From Alcanivorax nanhaiticus (GTDB lineage: Bacteria > Pseudomonadota > Gammaproteobacteria > Pseudomonadales > Alcanivoracaceae), in NCBI RefSeq assembly GCF_000756665.1, contig NZ_ARXV01000005.1:1-64000 (forward strand): a DNA stretch of 64,000 nt, read 5' to 3'. The notes below the pieces were generated by a model. The model had not been told where the DNA came from and did no database searches. It saw only the letters and a program-made list of their open reading frames with translations. Made by a program: the position numbers and the translations under genes. How positions within the stretch are numbered: position 1 is the first letter of the stretch; the number at the start of each line of letters is the position of its first letter. This document shows, piece by piece, positions 9,589-18,559 of this stretch.

Positions 9589-9664
9589 GCCTGATGCCTG
9601 ACCACCAAGCGCCGGACGACAATCCAGCACCCGCTGTCAGGCATCCGGCACCTTGCCTCAGGCA
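9589..9664. repeat. heptad-armed inverted repeat, GCCTGAT type
   Basis: The left arm has GCCTGA at 9589 and 9596, 7 apart. The right arm has GGCA at 9640 (CAGGCAT), 9647 (CCGGCAC) and 9661 (CAGGCAC), in a 7-base register with one degenerate unit at 9654, and is the reverse complement of the left arm. It starts five bases after the hemJ stop and ends six bases before the thiD start. This is a short and more degenerate member of the family seen elsewhere in the window. Confidence 0.6.
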
Positions 9665-9669
9665 CGCCA

Positions 9670-10428
9670 ATGAAACCGAATATTCTTGTTATTGCCGGCC
9701 ATGACCCCTCCGGGGGAGCTGGCATCCATGCAGATATCGAGGCTATCCGAGCCCTGGGAGGCTTTGCTTCCACCCTGATCACCGGGCTGACCGTGCAAAA
9801 CAGTCAGAATGTACGCGGTTTCCAGCTCACAGATATTGCCCTGCTGGAGCAACAGGCAGAGGCCCTGCTGGATGACATCGAGTATCAGGCCGTCAAGATC
9901 GGCATGACCGGGTCGGTGGCGATTATCGAGTTTATCGCTCGCCTGCTGGATCGCCTGCCCGGCGTCCCGGTGGTGCTTGACCCGGTGCTGGCTGCCGAAG
10001 CGGGTGGCAGCCTGACCCGCGAATCCCTTGCCGACGTCATGCTGGAACAGCTGGCTCCACGGTGCGAAGTCATGACCCCCAACCTGCCAGAGGCGGAACA
10101 ACTCAGTGGCCTGCAAGGGGTGCAGTCCTGCGGCGAAGCACTGGTGCAAGCAAGCGGCCAGTCGGTACTCATTACCGGCACCCATGACGACACCGCTCAC
10201 GTGACCAATCACCTGTTCACCGCCAGCGGCACCCAGCAGTGGCAATGGGAACGCCTGCCGCATAGTTACCACGGCTCCGGCTGCACCCTGGCGTCCTCCA
10301 TCGCCTGCCTGCGCGGCCACGGCGAATCGCTGGCCAATGCGGTGGCCGATGGACAAGCGCACGTGGATCGATTTCTACGCAACGCCTTCCGCCCCGGCCA
10401 TGGCCAGTACGTTCCGGACCGCCGCTGA
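9670..10428 (+). CDS. thiD: hydroxymethylpyrimidine/phosphomethylpyrimidine kinase
   Basis: Makes HMP-pyrophosphate for thiamine synthesis by two successive phosphorylations. The 252-residue ribokinase-fold protein has the substrate-binding GHDPSGGAGIHAD motif at the N-terminus, the VKIGMTGS block and the anion-hole motif HGSGCTLASSIA carrying the catalytic cysteine. The stop codon overlaps the thiE start by one base (TGATG), indicating translational coupling. No THI-box riboswitch is seen upstream; the gap is occupied by a heptad repeat. Confidence 0.96.
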   Translation: MKPNILVIAGHDPSGGAGIHADIEAIRALGGFASTLITGLTVQNSQNVRGFQLTDIALLEQQAEALLDDIEYQAVKIGMTGSVAIIEFIARLLDRLPGVPVVLDPVLAAEAGGSLTRESLADVMLEQLAPRCEVMTPNLPEAEQLSGLQGVQSCGEALVQASGQSVLITGTHDDTAHVTNHLFTASGTQQWQWERLPHSYHGSGCTLASSIACLRGHGESLANAVADGQAHVDRFLRNAFRPGHGQYVPDRR

Positions 10429-11057
10429 TGAAGCAAAACATCCAGGGGCTGTATGCCATCACTGACCCGACGCTGACCCCGGACGAGCACCTGCTTCCGG
10501 CTGCCGAGGCGGCATTGTTTGGCGGTGCCAGGCTGCTGCAATACCGTGACAAGACCGCCCCCCCCGACCTGCGCCGTCGCCGGGCCAGCCAGCTGCGCGC
10601 GCTCTGCCACGAATACGAGGCATTGTTCATCGTCAATGACGACCCCGCACTGGCCGCAGAAGTGAACGCAGATGGTGTCCATATCGGTCAGAGCGATGGC
10701 GGCATCGCCACCGCCCGCGCCCTGCTGGGCGACAATCGCATTATCGGCGTGACCTGCCACGGTGACCTGACACTGGCGCGGGAAGCAGCAGCTGCGGGCG
10801 CAGATTACCTGGCCATGGGGCGTTTCTTTCCCTCCCGCACCAAGCCTCAAGCCCCCCCTGCCGAGATTGCCACTCTGAAACAGGCCTGCGGCGAGTTTCA
10901 TCTGCCCGTGGTAGCCATCGGCGGGGTGAATGCGGATAATGCGCCCCTGCTGATCCAGGCTGGCGCCGCCAGCGTGGCCGTTATCGAGGCCCTGTTCGGC
11001 CATTCCGACCCGGCGGATATCGAAGCCGCTGCACGTCGTATCAGCACGCTTTTTTGA
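10428..11057 (+). CDS. thiE: thiamine-phosphate synthase
   Basis: Joins HMP-pyrophosphate and thiazole phosphate to give thiamine monophosphate. The 209-residue TIM barrel has LQYRDK (pyrophosphate side), [19 protein letters not shown] and the C-terminal phosphate-binding AIGGV plus [10 protein letters not shown]. It directly follows thiD with a one-base overlap, so HMP kinase and the coupling enzyme are made together; thiG, thiC and other thi genes are not in the window. Confidence 0.96.
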   Translation: MKQNIQGLYAITDPTLTPDEHLLPAAEAALFGGARLLQYRDKTAPPDLRRRRASQLRALCHEYEALFIVNDDPALAAEVNADGVHIGQSDGGIATARALLGDNRIIGVTCHGDLTLAREAAAAGADYLAMGRFFPSRTKPQAPPAEIATLKQACGEFHLPVVAIGGVNADNAPLLIQAGAASVAVIEALFGHSDPADIEAAARRISTLF

Positions 11058-11089
11058 CCCTTTCGGGTTCCAGATTCAGGAGACACACC

Positions 11090-12376
11090 ATGCCCCGCAA
11101 GCAATCCGAGAAACTGTTTCGTCAGGCCCAGAAGCACATCCCCGGAGGCGTCAACTCTCCGGTACGCGCATTCAAGGGCGTCGGTGGCACCCCGGTGTTC
11201 TTCCACCAGGCCGAGGGTCCCTACCTGTTTGATGAAGACGACAACCGTTACATCGACTATGTGGGCTCCTGGGGCCCAATGATCCTCGGCCACAATCACC
11301 CTGAGGTCATCAGCGCGGTGCAGTCCGCCGTAAACAATGGCCTCAGCTTCGGCGCGCCGACTGCTGCCGAGATCGCCATGGCCGACAAGGTCTGCGAACT
11401 GGTGCCCTCCATGGACATGGTACGCATGGTCAACTCCGGCACCGAAGCCACCATGAGCGCCATCCGTCTGGCTCGGGGCTACACCGGCCGCGACAAGATC
11501 ATCAAGTTTGAAGGCTGCTACCACGGCCACGTGGACAGCCTGCTGGTAAAAGCCGGCTCCGGCGCCCTGACACTTGGTAATCCCAGTTCCCCGGGTGTGC
11601 CAGAAGCGGTGACTGCCGACACCCTGGTGCTCAACTACAACGATGCCGCTGCCGTGGAAACCGCCTTTAATGAATATGGCGCGGACATTGCCGCCGTGAT
11701 CGTTGAGCCCGTGGCCGGCAACATGAATTGCGTGCCGCCCACCCCGGCGTTTCTGCAATCGCTGCGCAAGTATTGCGACGACAACGGCAGCGTGCTGATT
11801 TTTGATGAAGTGATGACCGGTTTCCGGGTCGCTCTGGGCGGTGCCCAGGCCATGTATGACATCACTCCTGATATGACCACCCTGGGCAAGATTATTGGTG
11901 GCGGCATGCCGGTGGGGGCCTTCGGCGGCAAAAAGGAAATCATGGAGCATCTGGCCCCGCTGGGGCCGGTCTACCAGGCGGGCACTCTGTCCGGCAACCC
12001 CGTTGCCATGGCCGCCGGCCTCGCTACCCTGAAGCTGATCAGCCAGCCTGGGTTCCACGAAGCCCTGACAGAGAAGACCACCCGTTTACTCAATGGCCTC
12101 ACCGAAGCCGCCCATGCTGAAGGCGTCGCTTTCACCACTGCTCAAGCTGGAGCCATGTTCGGTCTGTTCTTCACCGACCAGAGCCGGGTCAGCAGCTTTG
12201 CCGAAGTAATGGCCTGCGACAGCGACCGCTTCAACCGCTTCTTCCACGCCATGCTGGATCAAGGCATCTATCTGGCACCCAGCGCGTTCGAAGCCGGTTT
12301 TGTGTCTGCTGCACACAGCGAAGAGGACATCGATGCCACCATTGCGGCGGCAAGAAAGGCATTCGGGAAGGTCTGA
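11090..12376 (+). CDS. hemL: glutamate-1-semialdehyde 2,1-aminomutase
   Basis: PLP enzyme that converts glutamate-1-semialdehyde into 5-aminolevulinate, the committed precursor of heme. The 428-residue class III aminotransferase-fold protein has the PLP lysine at Lys267 in [16 protein letters not shown] and the [11 protein letters not shown] cofactor loop. The start at 11090 is supported by CAGGAG eight bases upstream; a longer frame from 11054 overlaps thiE and is unlikely. Lies 32 bases after thiE. Confidence 0.97.
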   Translation: MPRKQSEKLFRQAQKHIPGGVNSPVRAFKGVGGTPVFFHQAEGPYLFDEDDNRYIDYVGSWGPMILGHNHPEVISAVQSAVNNGLSFGAPTAAEIAMADKVCELVPSMDMVRMVNSGTEATMSAIRLARGYTGRDKIIKFEGCYHGHVDSLLVKAGSGALTLGNPSSPGVPEAVTADTLVLNYNDAAAVETAFNEYGADIAAVIVEPVAGNMNCVPPTPAFLQSLRKYCDDNGSVLIFDEVMTGFRVALGGAQAMYDITPDMTTLGKIIGGGMPVGAFGGKKEIMEHLAPLGPVYQAGTLSGNPVAMAAGLATLKLISQPGFHEALTEKTTRLLNGLTEAAHAEGVAFTTAQAGAMFGLFFTDQSRVSSFAEVMACDSDRFNRFFHAMLDQGIYLAPSAFEAGFVSAAHSEEDIDATIAAARKAFGKV

Positions 12377-12387
12377 AGAAACAGGTT

Positions 12388-12478
12388 CGAGTTGCGAGAA
12401 GCGAGTTTCGAAAAGCAAAAGCGGAGAACCGCATTGTTTAAAGGTTTTCGCAACTCGTAACTCGCTTCTCGTTACTCC
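12388..12478. repeat. heptad-armed inverted repeat, CGAGTTG type
   Basis: The left arm has CGAG at 12388, 12395 and 12402 and CGAA at 12409, 7 bases apart. The right arm has CTCG at 12454, 12461 and 12468 and CTCC at 12475, also 7 apart, forming the reverse complement. The loop is about 40 bases. The right arm runs into the 3' end of ybaK: the ybaK stop codon (12472-12474) and its last codons lie in repeat sequence. Confidence 0.85.
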
Positions 12479-12954
12479 TTACTGCTTTTATTGCGGACCA
12501 GCTCGGCCAGTTTTCCCCCGGTGAGCTTTAGCAAGTCCTGCGGCGCCATGGCGATTTCCAGGCCGCGCCGGCCGGCGCTCATATAGAGGGTTTCCTGCGT
12601 CCCGGCACTTTGCTCAAGATACAGAGGCAACCGCTTTTTCTGGCCCAACGGGCTGATCCCACCGAGCACATAACCCGTCAGGCGCTGCGCCTTGTCCGCC
12701 GGACACATCTGCGCCTTCTTGCCGCCGTGAGCCTTGGCGAGAAATTTGAGATCCAGCTGATAAATCACCGGCACCATGGCCACCACCGGCTCATCATCTA
12801 CCAGTGCCACCAGGGTCTTGAACACTTGCTCAGGCGGCAAACCCAAGACTTCGGCTGCTTCCAGACCGTAACTTTCCGCCTTGGGATCATGCTCATAGCT
12901 GAGCAGCTGATGTGGCACCTTTGCCTTTTTGGTCGCCGCTACCGCCGGGGTCAT
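12472..12954 (-). CDS. ybaK: Cys-tRNA(Pro)/Cys-tRNA(Cys) deacylase
   Basis: Trans-editing enzyme that hydrolyses cysteine mis-attached to tRNA-Pro. The 160-residue protein carries the conserved lysine in QVFKTLV and the GYVLGGISPLGQKK block of the YbaK family. Its start overlaps the stop of the upstream TPR lipoprotein gene by four bases (ATGA). The last five codons and the stop are made of the right arm of a heptad repeat, so the very C-terminus (KSSKE) is probably not ancestral. Confidence 0.94.
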   Translation of the reverse strand: MTPAVAATKKAKVPHQLLSYEHDPKAESYGLEAAEVLGLPPEQVFKTLVALVDDEPVVAMVPVIYQLDLKFLAKAHGGKKAQMCPADKAQRLTGYVLGGISPLGQKKRLPLYLEQSAGTQETLYMSAGRRGLEIAMAPQDLLKLTGGKLAELVRNKSSKE

Positions 12955-13406
12955 ACCGGCTTACCGGGCATCAACGCATCAGCCGCATGCTGGCGGGCTT
13001 CGTCTGCCCCAGTCTTGTCTCCCTGCCGCTCCCGCGCAGTGGCAACCAACTCCCACAGATCCGCACGATACTGCGGGTGATCCGGCGCCAACCGCAACGC
13101 TTTCAGGGCAAAACCTTCGGCACTGCGGGCATCACCTTCGAACAAGCGCAGATCTGCCAGCGATTTGTACAGCCAGGAAGAGTCCGGAGCGATATTCAAT
13201 GCCCGCTCCAGATAACGCTCCGCGGCCGCAGTCTCTCCCTGCTGACGAGCCGTTTCGGCACGCTGCAGCAGGGACAACGCTGGCGACCCTTCCAGCTCAA
13301 CGCTAGCGCTCATGGGTTCTGTCGGAGCATCAGGAACGCTCACCGCACAACCGGTCAGCCAAAAACTCACAACCAGTACTCGAAACAACATCTGCATCGC
13401 TTTCAT
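12951..13406 (-). CDS. TPR-containing lipoprotein
   Basis: 151 residues. The N-terminal signal ends in a lipobox (LTGC), so a lipid-anchored protein is predicted. Residues ~50-140 form about two to three tetratricopeptide repeats (the GETAAAERYLERALNIAP and GDARSAEGFALKALRLAP motifs), usually protein-protein interaction surfaces. I chose the ATG at 13406 because it gives a proper signal peptide; a longer frame from 13472 does not. It lies 78 bases downstream of the class A penicillin-binding protein gene and overlaps ybaK by four bases. A role near the wall synthase is inferred from position only. Confidence 0.8.
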   Translation of the reverse strand: MKAMQMLFRVLVVSFWLTGCAVSVPDAPTEPMSASVELEGSPALSLLQRAETARQQGETAAAERYLERALNIAPDSSWLYKSLADLRLFEGDARSAEGFALKALRLAPDHPQYRADLWELVATARERQGDKTGADEARQHAADALMPGKPV

Positions 13407-13483
13407 CCTGATAGCTCTTTGCTGCCAGTAAGCAGCGGAAAACACCGAATCAGCTCGCCAGCAAATTCCCACAAAAAGGCCCG

Positions 13484-15835
13484 CTAATCAAACAACCCCT
13501 TGAACCAGCCCTTGATCCCCTTACCGGTTTGCTTCACTGCCCCGCAGCCATCTGCATCCTGGGGAATTGAGGCTTCCAGCATCGGGTAGCGGCGCGCATC
13601 GCCACACCCTTCTGCGCTGACCTGTTGGCCATTGGGGTTCATCCACACCCACTCCACACCGGCAGGCGGGTTCTGGGAAAGGCTGCGCTGGGGCAGCTTG
13701 CCCATCAATCGTGCCCATACCGGCAGTGCACCACTGGAACCGGTGATACCAGCATTGCCATTGTCATCCCGACCGACCCAGACCACCGCCAGATGGTTGG
13801 CGGAGAAACCGGCAAACCAGGCATCACGATAATCATCACTGGTGCCTGTCTTGCCCGCCACGTTCAGCCCTTCGGGCAAATAAGCACGAGCCGAACGGGC
13901 GGTGCCATTGTCCACCACCTGCTGCATGGCCCATTGGGTGAGGAAGGCCGGCCCCGCTTCAATCACCTCGTCCGCGCTGACCGGGTAACGAGCCAACGGC
14001 TGCCCTTCCTTATCCAGCACATCGGTAATGGAGCGTAGCCGGGTACTGAAGCCGCCGGTGGCCAGCGGCTGATACATCATCGCCACTTCAAAAGGGGTGA
14101 GCGCCAGACTGCCAAGCAGAATGCTTGGGTAGCGAGGTACGTTTCGGGTCACTCCCAGGGTTTCCATGGTGCCGGCCACCTTATCCAGCCCCACATCCAG
14201 TCCAAGCCGTGCAGTGGCCTGGTTCCTGGACTGAGCCAGCACATCCACCACCGGCATGGCCCCACGCGCCTGCTTGTCAAAGTTTTGGGGCTCCCACAGG
14301 TCACCATTTGGCATCGCCACTTGAATCGGACCGTCTTCCACCAGAGTTGCCAACGACCATTTCTGGGGCTGCTGAACAGCAGAGAGAATAACCGCCGGCT
14401 TGGCCAGCGACCCCATGGGACGTTGGGCATCCAGCGCACGGTTAAAGCCCGCCTCTCGCGAGTTACGGTTACTCACCAGAGCCAGCACATCACCCTGAGC
14501 GGGAGCCACCACCACCACGGCACCGTTCAGTTTCTTGTCCTGTTTCGGGTCACGGTTATCGAGATGTTCTTTCAGTGCACCCTCAGCGGCCAGCTGGGCC
14601 AACACGTCCAGAGTCGAGTGAATATTCAGCCCCTCATCGCTGAGGACTTCCGGCGGGTAATCCCGCGCCAGCTGTCGCCGCACCAAATCAATAAAGGCAG
14701 GGAAGGCATACAGTGCGGAAGCCCCCCGCGGTACCACTTCCAGCGGCCGGGCACTGTATTTATCAAAATCGGCCTGGGACAGCGCGCCCTGTTCCACCGC
14801 CACCCCGAGCACCGTATTACGGCGTTCCAGCGCCCGCTCAGGACGACGGCGGGGATCGTACCAGCTGGGCCCCTTCAGCAGCGCCACCAGCGTGGCCAGC
14901 TGATGAGGTTCAAGCTCCTGTAAAGGACGCCCGAACAGGAACTGGGCTCCCAACCCCATGCCATGGATGGCGCGAGCGCCGTCCTGACCCAGATAGACCT
15001 CATTCAGGTAAGCCTCAAGGATTTGCTGCTTGCTGTAATGCAGCTCCAGCAGCAATGCCATAGGCATTTCCAACAGCTTGCGTGACAAGGTGCGGTCGGA
15101 GGTAAGCCAGAAATTTTTCACCAGCTGCTGCGTCAGGGTACTACCACCCTGCACTAACCTTCCGGCTTTCAGGTTAGCCAGCATGGCGCGGGCCAGACCG
15201 CGCAAAGAGACCCCATGGTGGTCGTAAAAGCCCTGGTCTTCGGTGGCGATCAGCATCTCCACCAACAGCGGTGGCACCTCCTCCAAGGGAACCAGCACCC
15301 GGTCTTCCGCATGCTGAGGATGAATACTGCCGATTTGCAGCGGCTCCAGACGGGCAAGTCCATCGCCCCCAGCCTGTAGAAACTGAATCTGCCCGCCAGA
15401 GAGAGACAGGCGAATACGGCGCGGCTTTTCCCCGCCGTCACTGTCGTGAAAACCCCGGGTGTGAATCAACAAGCTGTTACCCTGGGCCGAAAAACTGCCT
15501 GGGGTAGAAGCCCTGGAATCCTTGCGATAACGCATCAGGTCGAGCAGCTTGAGCATGTCTTCTCTGGACAATACCCGCCCCTCATACAGCTCTACCGGGC
15601 GCGCATACACCCGCGCGGGCAGCTGCCAGACATGGGCATCAAAACGCTGTCGAACCATGGCATCCAGATACGCCATCCCTGCCGCCCCGATGACCAGCAA
15701 GACCAGTGACACCTTGGCCACAAACGCCCAACTGAACCAGCGACGGCTGGCCGTCTTTTTCTTTCGGGCCGGCGTTTTCTTGCGTGGTGATTGCCCCCGC
15801 GATCGCGCCGGGGTCTTTTTCGTGTTTTTAGCCAT
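13484..15835 (-). CDS. mrcB: bifunctional penicillin-binding protein 1B
   Basis: Class A PBP that polymerises lipid II and crosslinks peptidoglycan. 783 residues: a very basic cytoplasmic tail, one membrane helix at about 35-57, a UB2H-like domain, a GT51 glycosyltransferase with EDQGFYDHHG (catalytic Glu) and GGSTLTQQLVKN, then a transpeptidase with the SxxK serine in GSLAKP, SRN as the SxN motif and GKTGTSDD. The UB2H-type region points to PBP1B rather than PBP1A. The start at 15835 is the first Met before the basic tail; the open frame extends upstream without homology. Divergent from the PfkB kinase. Confidence 0.94.
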   Translation of the reverse strand: MAKNTKKTPARSRGQSPRKKTPARKKKTASRRWFSWAFVAKVSLVLLVIGAAGMAYLDAMVRQRFDAHVWQLPARVYARPVELYEGRVLSREDMLKLLDLMRYRKDSRASTPGSFSAQGNSLLIHTRGFHDSDGGEKPRRIRLSLSGGQIQFLQAGGDGLARLEPLQIGSIHPQHAEDRVLVPLEEVPPLLVEMLIATEDQGFYDHHGVSLRGLARAMLANLKAGRLVQGGSTLTQQLVKNFWLTSDRTLSRKLLEMPMALLLELHYSKQQILEAYLNEVYLGQDGARAIHGMGLGAQFLFGRPLQELEPHQLATLVALLKGPSWYDPRRRPERALERRNTVLGVAVEQGALSQADFDKYSARPLEVVPRGASALYAFPAFIDLVRRQLARDYPPEVLSDEGLNIHSTLDVLAQLAAEGALKEHLDNRDPKQDKKLNGAVVVVAPAQGDVLALVSNRNSREAGFNRALDAQRPMGSLAKPAVILSAVQQPQKWSLATLVEDGPIQVAMPNGDLWEPQNFDKQARGAMPVVDVLAQSRNQATARLGLDVGLDKVAGTMETLGVTRNVPRYPSILLGSLALTPFEVAMMYQPLATGGFSTRLRSITDVLDKEGQPLARYPVSADEVIEAGPAFLTQWAMQQVVDNGTARSARAYLPEGLNVAGKTGTSDDYRDAWFAGFSANHLAVVWVGRDDNGNAGITGSSGALPVWARLMGKLPQRSLSQNPPAGVEWVWMNPNGQQVSAEGCGDARRYPMLEASIPQDADGCGAVKQTGKGIKGWFKGLFD

Positions 15836-15983
15836 GGGGACGCAGTATAGAGAATAGTGTGGGTATTTTATGAGTGCAGGATACGCATTATGTTCCGCGC
15901 ATCGGCAGGTCAGGTTTTGCAACTGGCTCTCAGCAGCCCATAATAGCCGCCCTTACAAGCCCATAACGCGACACGGAGCCTCC

Positions 15984-16988
15984 ATGACCAAGAAATATGA
16001 CGTTTATGCCCTCGGCAATGCCCTGGTGGATACCGAAATCGAGGTCAGTGACGCCTTTCTGGAACGCATGGAAATCGGCAAGGGCTTGATGACCCTGGTG
16101 GATGAAGCTCGCCAGACCGAATTGCTGACCGCGCTGGCCGATGAAGCCGAGCCCCATAAACAGGTCAGCGGCGGCTCGGCCTGTAACACGGTGGTCGCCG
16201 CACGCTACTTTGGTGGCAGCGGCTACTATGCGTGCAAAGTCGCCAGTGATGCGACCGGCGATATTTTCGTCAACGATCTTACTGCGGCCGGGGTCGACAC
16301 TAACATGAACGGTAACCGCGACAGCGGCATTTCCGGCAAATGTCTGGTCATGCTCACCCCCGATGCCGAACGCACCATGAATACTTATCTGGGTATTTCC
16401 AGCGAGGTTTCAGAAAAGGATCTGGACGAAGCGGCCATCGCTGCCAGCCGCTATGTGTATCTGGAAGGCTACCTGGTCAGTGGTGAAGGCTCCCGTGCAG
16501 CCACCGTCAAACTGCGCCAGCTGGCGGAAAAGCATGGTGTCAAAACCTCGCTGACCTTCTCCGATCCGGCCATGGTGCAATTCTTCAAGGATGGCCTTAC
16601 CGAAATGCTCGGTGACGGCGTGGACCTGCTGTTCTGCAATGAAGCGGAAGCTACCGGCTTTACCGACACCGATAGCGTAGAAGCAGCACTCGAAGCCCTG
16701 AAAGCGGTATGCCGTTCTGCCGTCATTACCCTTGGCGCGAAAGGTGCCCTGGTTTGGGACGGCATCGATACGCACCGCATTGACCCTGTGGAAGTGAAAG
16801 CCGTCGATACGAATGGAGCGGGAGATCTGTTTGCTGGTGCTTTCCTGTACGCCATCACTCATGGTCATGACTTTGCTACCGCCGGCAAGCTGGCCTCCGT
16901 CGCGTCTGCCAGACTGGTGACAGAATTTGGTCCACGCCTGGCCGCCGAAGATCACCTGGAAATCCGCAAGGCGGTACTGGGCGAATAA
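15984..16988 (+). CDS. PfkB-family carbohydrate/adenosine kinase
   Basis: 334-residue ribokinase-fold kinase. The C-terminal PfkB signature DTNGAGDLFAGAF holds the catalytic aspartate, and the N-terminal GNALVDTEIEV and GGSACNTV blocks bind the sugar moiety. The pattern resembles the bacterial adenosine-kinase-like subgroup, but substrate cannot be fixed by sequence. GGAG lies before the ATG at 15984, which decides the start over an upstream Met at 15870. A hairpin GGCGCA/TGCGCC follows at 17005-17026. Confidence 0.88.
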   Translation: MTKKYDVYALGNALVDTEIEVSDAFLERMEIGKGLMTLVDEARQTELLTALADEAEPHKQVSGGSACNTVVAARYFGGSGYYACKVASDATGDIFVNDLTAAGVDTNMNGNRDSGISGKCLVMLTPDAERTMNTYLGISSEVSEKDLDEAAIAASRYVYLEGYLVSGEGSRAATVKLRQLAEKHGVKTSLTFSDPAMVQFFKDGLTEMLGDGVDLLFCNEAEATGFTDTDSVEAALEALKAVCRSAVITLGAKGALVWDGIDTHRIDPVEVKAVDTNGAGDLFAGAFLYAITHGHDFATAGKLASVASARLVTEFGPRLAAEDHLEIRKAVLGE

Positions 16989-17091
16989 GCCAGGGGCTGA
17001 AATGGGCGCAAACCTGTCTCTGCGCCTGATGACATAATGGTGGAGATGGACTGACGGCCATTTCCGCCCGCGAAGACACACTGGAAGCACC

Positions 17092-17424
17092 ATGGAACAC
17101 GTTTGCAACCTGGACGACATTGAGCACGAGAGCGCCCGGGAATTTCAAAAAGATGGCCAACCTGTCGTAGTGGCAAAATTTGATGGCCAGGTACATGCCT
17201 ACATCAACTGGTGCCCCCATCTGGGCATCGAGCTGAATTTCATGCCCGACGAATTCATGGACAGCGACAAGCAATTCATCATGTGCGCCAACCACGGTGC
17301 GTTATTCGAAGTGCAATCAGGCAACTGCCTGTCCGGTCCGTGCATGGGAGAAAAGCTGGTGCCGGTGCAGGTGGAAGTGCGCGGTGATGAGATCTGGCTG
17401 GGCGAGGTACCGGAGCCCGCATGA
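17092..17424 (+). CDS. Rieske [2Fe-2S] domain protein
   Basis: A 110-residue stand-alone Rieske protein. The cluster ligands are visible as CPHLG near residue 42 and CANHG near residue 65, separated by 18 residues. There is no signal peptide or membrane helix, so it is cytosolic and ferredoxin-like. The stop overlaps the srkA start by four bases (ATGA), so the two are translationally coupled. The redox partner is unknown. Confidence 0.9.
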   Translation: MEHVCNLDDIEHESAREFQKDGQPVVVAKFDGQVHAYINWCPHLGIELNFMPDEFMDSDKQFIMCANHGALFEVQSGNCLSGPCMGEKLVPVQVEVRGDEIWLGEVPEPA

Positions 17425-18383
17425 ACACGGAGACCGGCCATCCCTTCGATCTGCTCACCCCGGACTTTATGCTGGATGCGGTGGATGCGGCCGGCTTTCT
17501 CAGCGATGGCCGCCTGCTGCAGCTGAACAGCTTTGAAAACCGGGTTTATCAGGTGGGCCAGGAAGAGGGGCCGCCGGTCATCGTCAAATTCTACCGCCCC
17601 AACCGCTGGAGCGACGAACAGATTCTCGAAGAGCACGCTTTCAGCCTGTTTCTGGTAGAGCGAGATCTTCCCGTCATCGCCCCGGAAGTACGCGAGGGCA
17701 ACAGCCTGTTCCATTGCGATGGATTTTCCTTCGCGGTATTCCGCCGCGCGGGCGGGCACGCCCCGGAACTGGCCAACGATAGTCATCTGGAACAACTTGG
17801 CCGTACCCTGGCCCGCTGGCACGCTTGCGGCAGCGACCGCCCTTACCAGCAGCGTCCCACTCTGGATGTGGTCGAGGATATTCGCACCGCCAGCACCTAC
17901 CTGATCAACGACGTGGTAGACCTGAACTATCGCGGCCAGTACCGCGACCTGATTGGCCAGTTGCTGGAAACGATTGCCAACCGCCTTGATGGCCAGAGCT
18001 TTCCGCTACTCAACGTCCACGGCGACTGCCACACCGGCAACATCCTGTGGCGAGATGATAGTCCACACTTCGTGGACCTGGACGACAGCCTGCGGGCCCC
18101 AGCCATGCAAGACTTGTGGATGCTGCTGTCCGGCGAAGACGACGAGCAGCAACACCAGCTGCGAGTACTGGCCCAGGGCTATGACACCTTCCTGCCCTTC
18201 CCCTGGGAACAGAAAGCCCTGATCGAGCCGCTGCGCATTCGCCGCATGGTCTGCTACGACGCCTGGCTGGCCCGGCGCTGGGACGATCCCGCTTTCCCGC
18301 CAGCCTTCCCCTGGTTCGAGTCCATGAACTATTGGGGGCAACAGATCAACCTGCTTCAGCAGCAATCTCAAAACCTGCTCTGA
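17421..18383 (+). CDS. srkA: stress response kinase A
   Basis: Ser/Thr protein kinase of the YihE/RdoA family, linked in E. coli to Cpx stress and programmed-death control. The 320-residue APH-like fold has VIVKFYRP (ATP lysine), the catalytic HGDCHTGNIL loop and FVDLDD (metal-binding Asp, DFG equivalent). Four-base overlap with the Rieske gene. Confidence 0.92.
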   Translation: MNTETGHPFDLLTPDFMLDAVDAAGFLSDGRLLQLNSFENRVYQVGQEEGPPVIVKFYRPNRWSDEQILEEHAFSLFLVERDLPVIAPEVREGNSLFHCDGFSFAVFRRAGGHAPELANDSHLEQLGRTLARWHACGSDRPYQQRPTLDVVEDIRTASTYLINDVVDLNYRGQYRDLIGQLLETIANRLDGQSFPLLNVHGDCHTGNILWRDDSPHFVDLDDSLRAPAMQDLWMLLSGEDDEQQHQLRVLAQGYDTFLPFPWEQKALIEPLRIRRMVCYDAWLARRWDDPAFPPAFPWFESMNYWGQQINLLQQQSQNLL

Positions 18384-18559
18384 TTCCGTGATGACAGCCC
18401 CCCTAGCGGCTATAACAGATTACAGCCTCACGCTCTCAAATCGTTACCAAGTGGTTACTTTTTAACCGCCAACGCAGTTCTATACTGAATAGTGAGCCCA
18501 AGGGGATGGAACCCCCTGGACCGCCTGATACCAACGACTGGATCACGGGGGACACTGCC

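Noticed and set aside
9585..9669. TPP riboswitch ahead of thiD
   Set aside because: The gap is only 85 bases, filled by a heptad element, and no THI-box core (CUGAGA) is seen.
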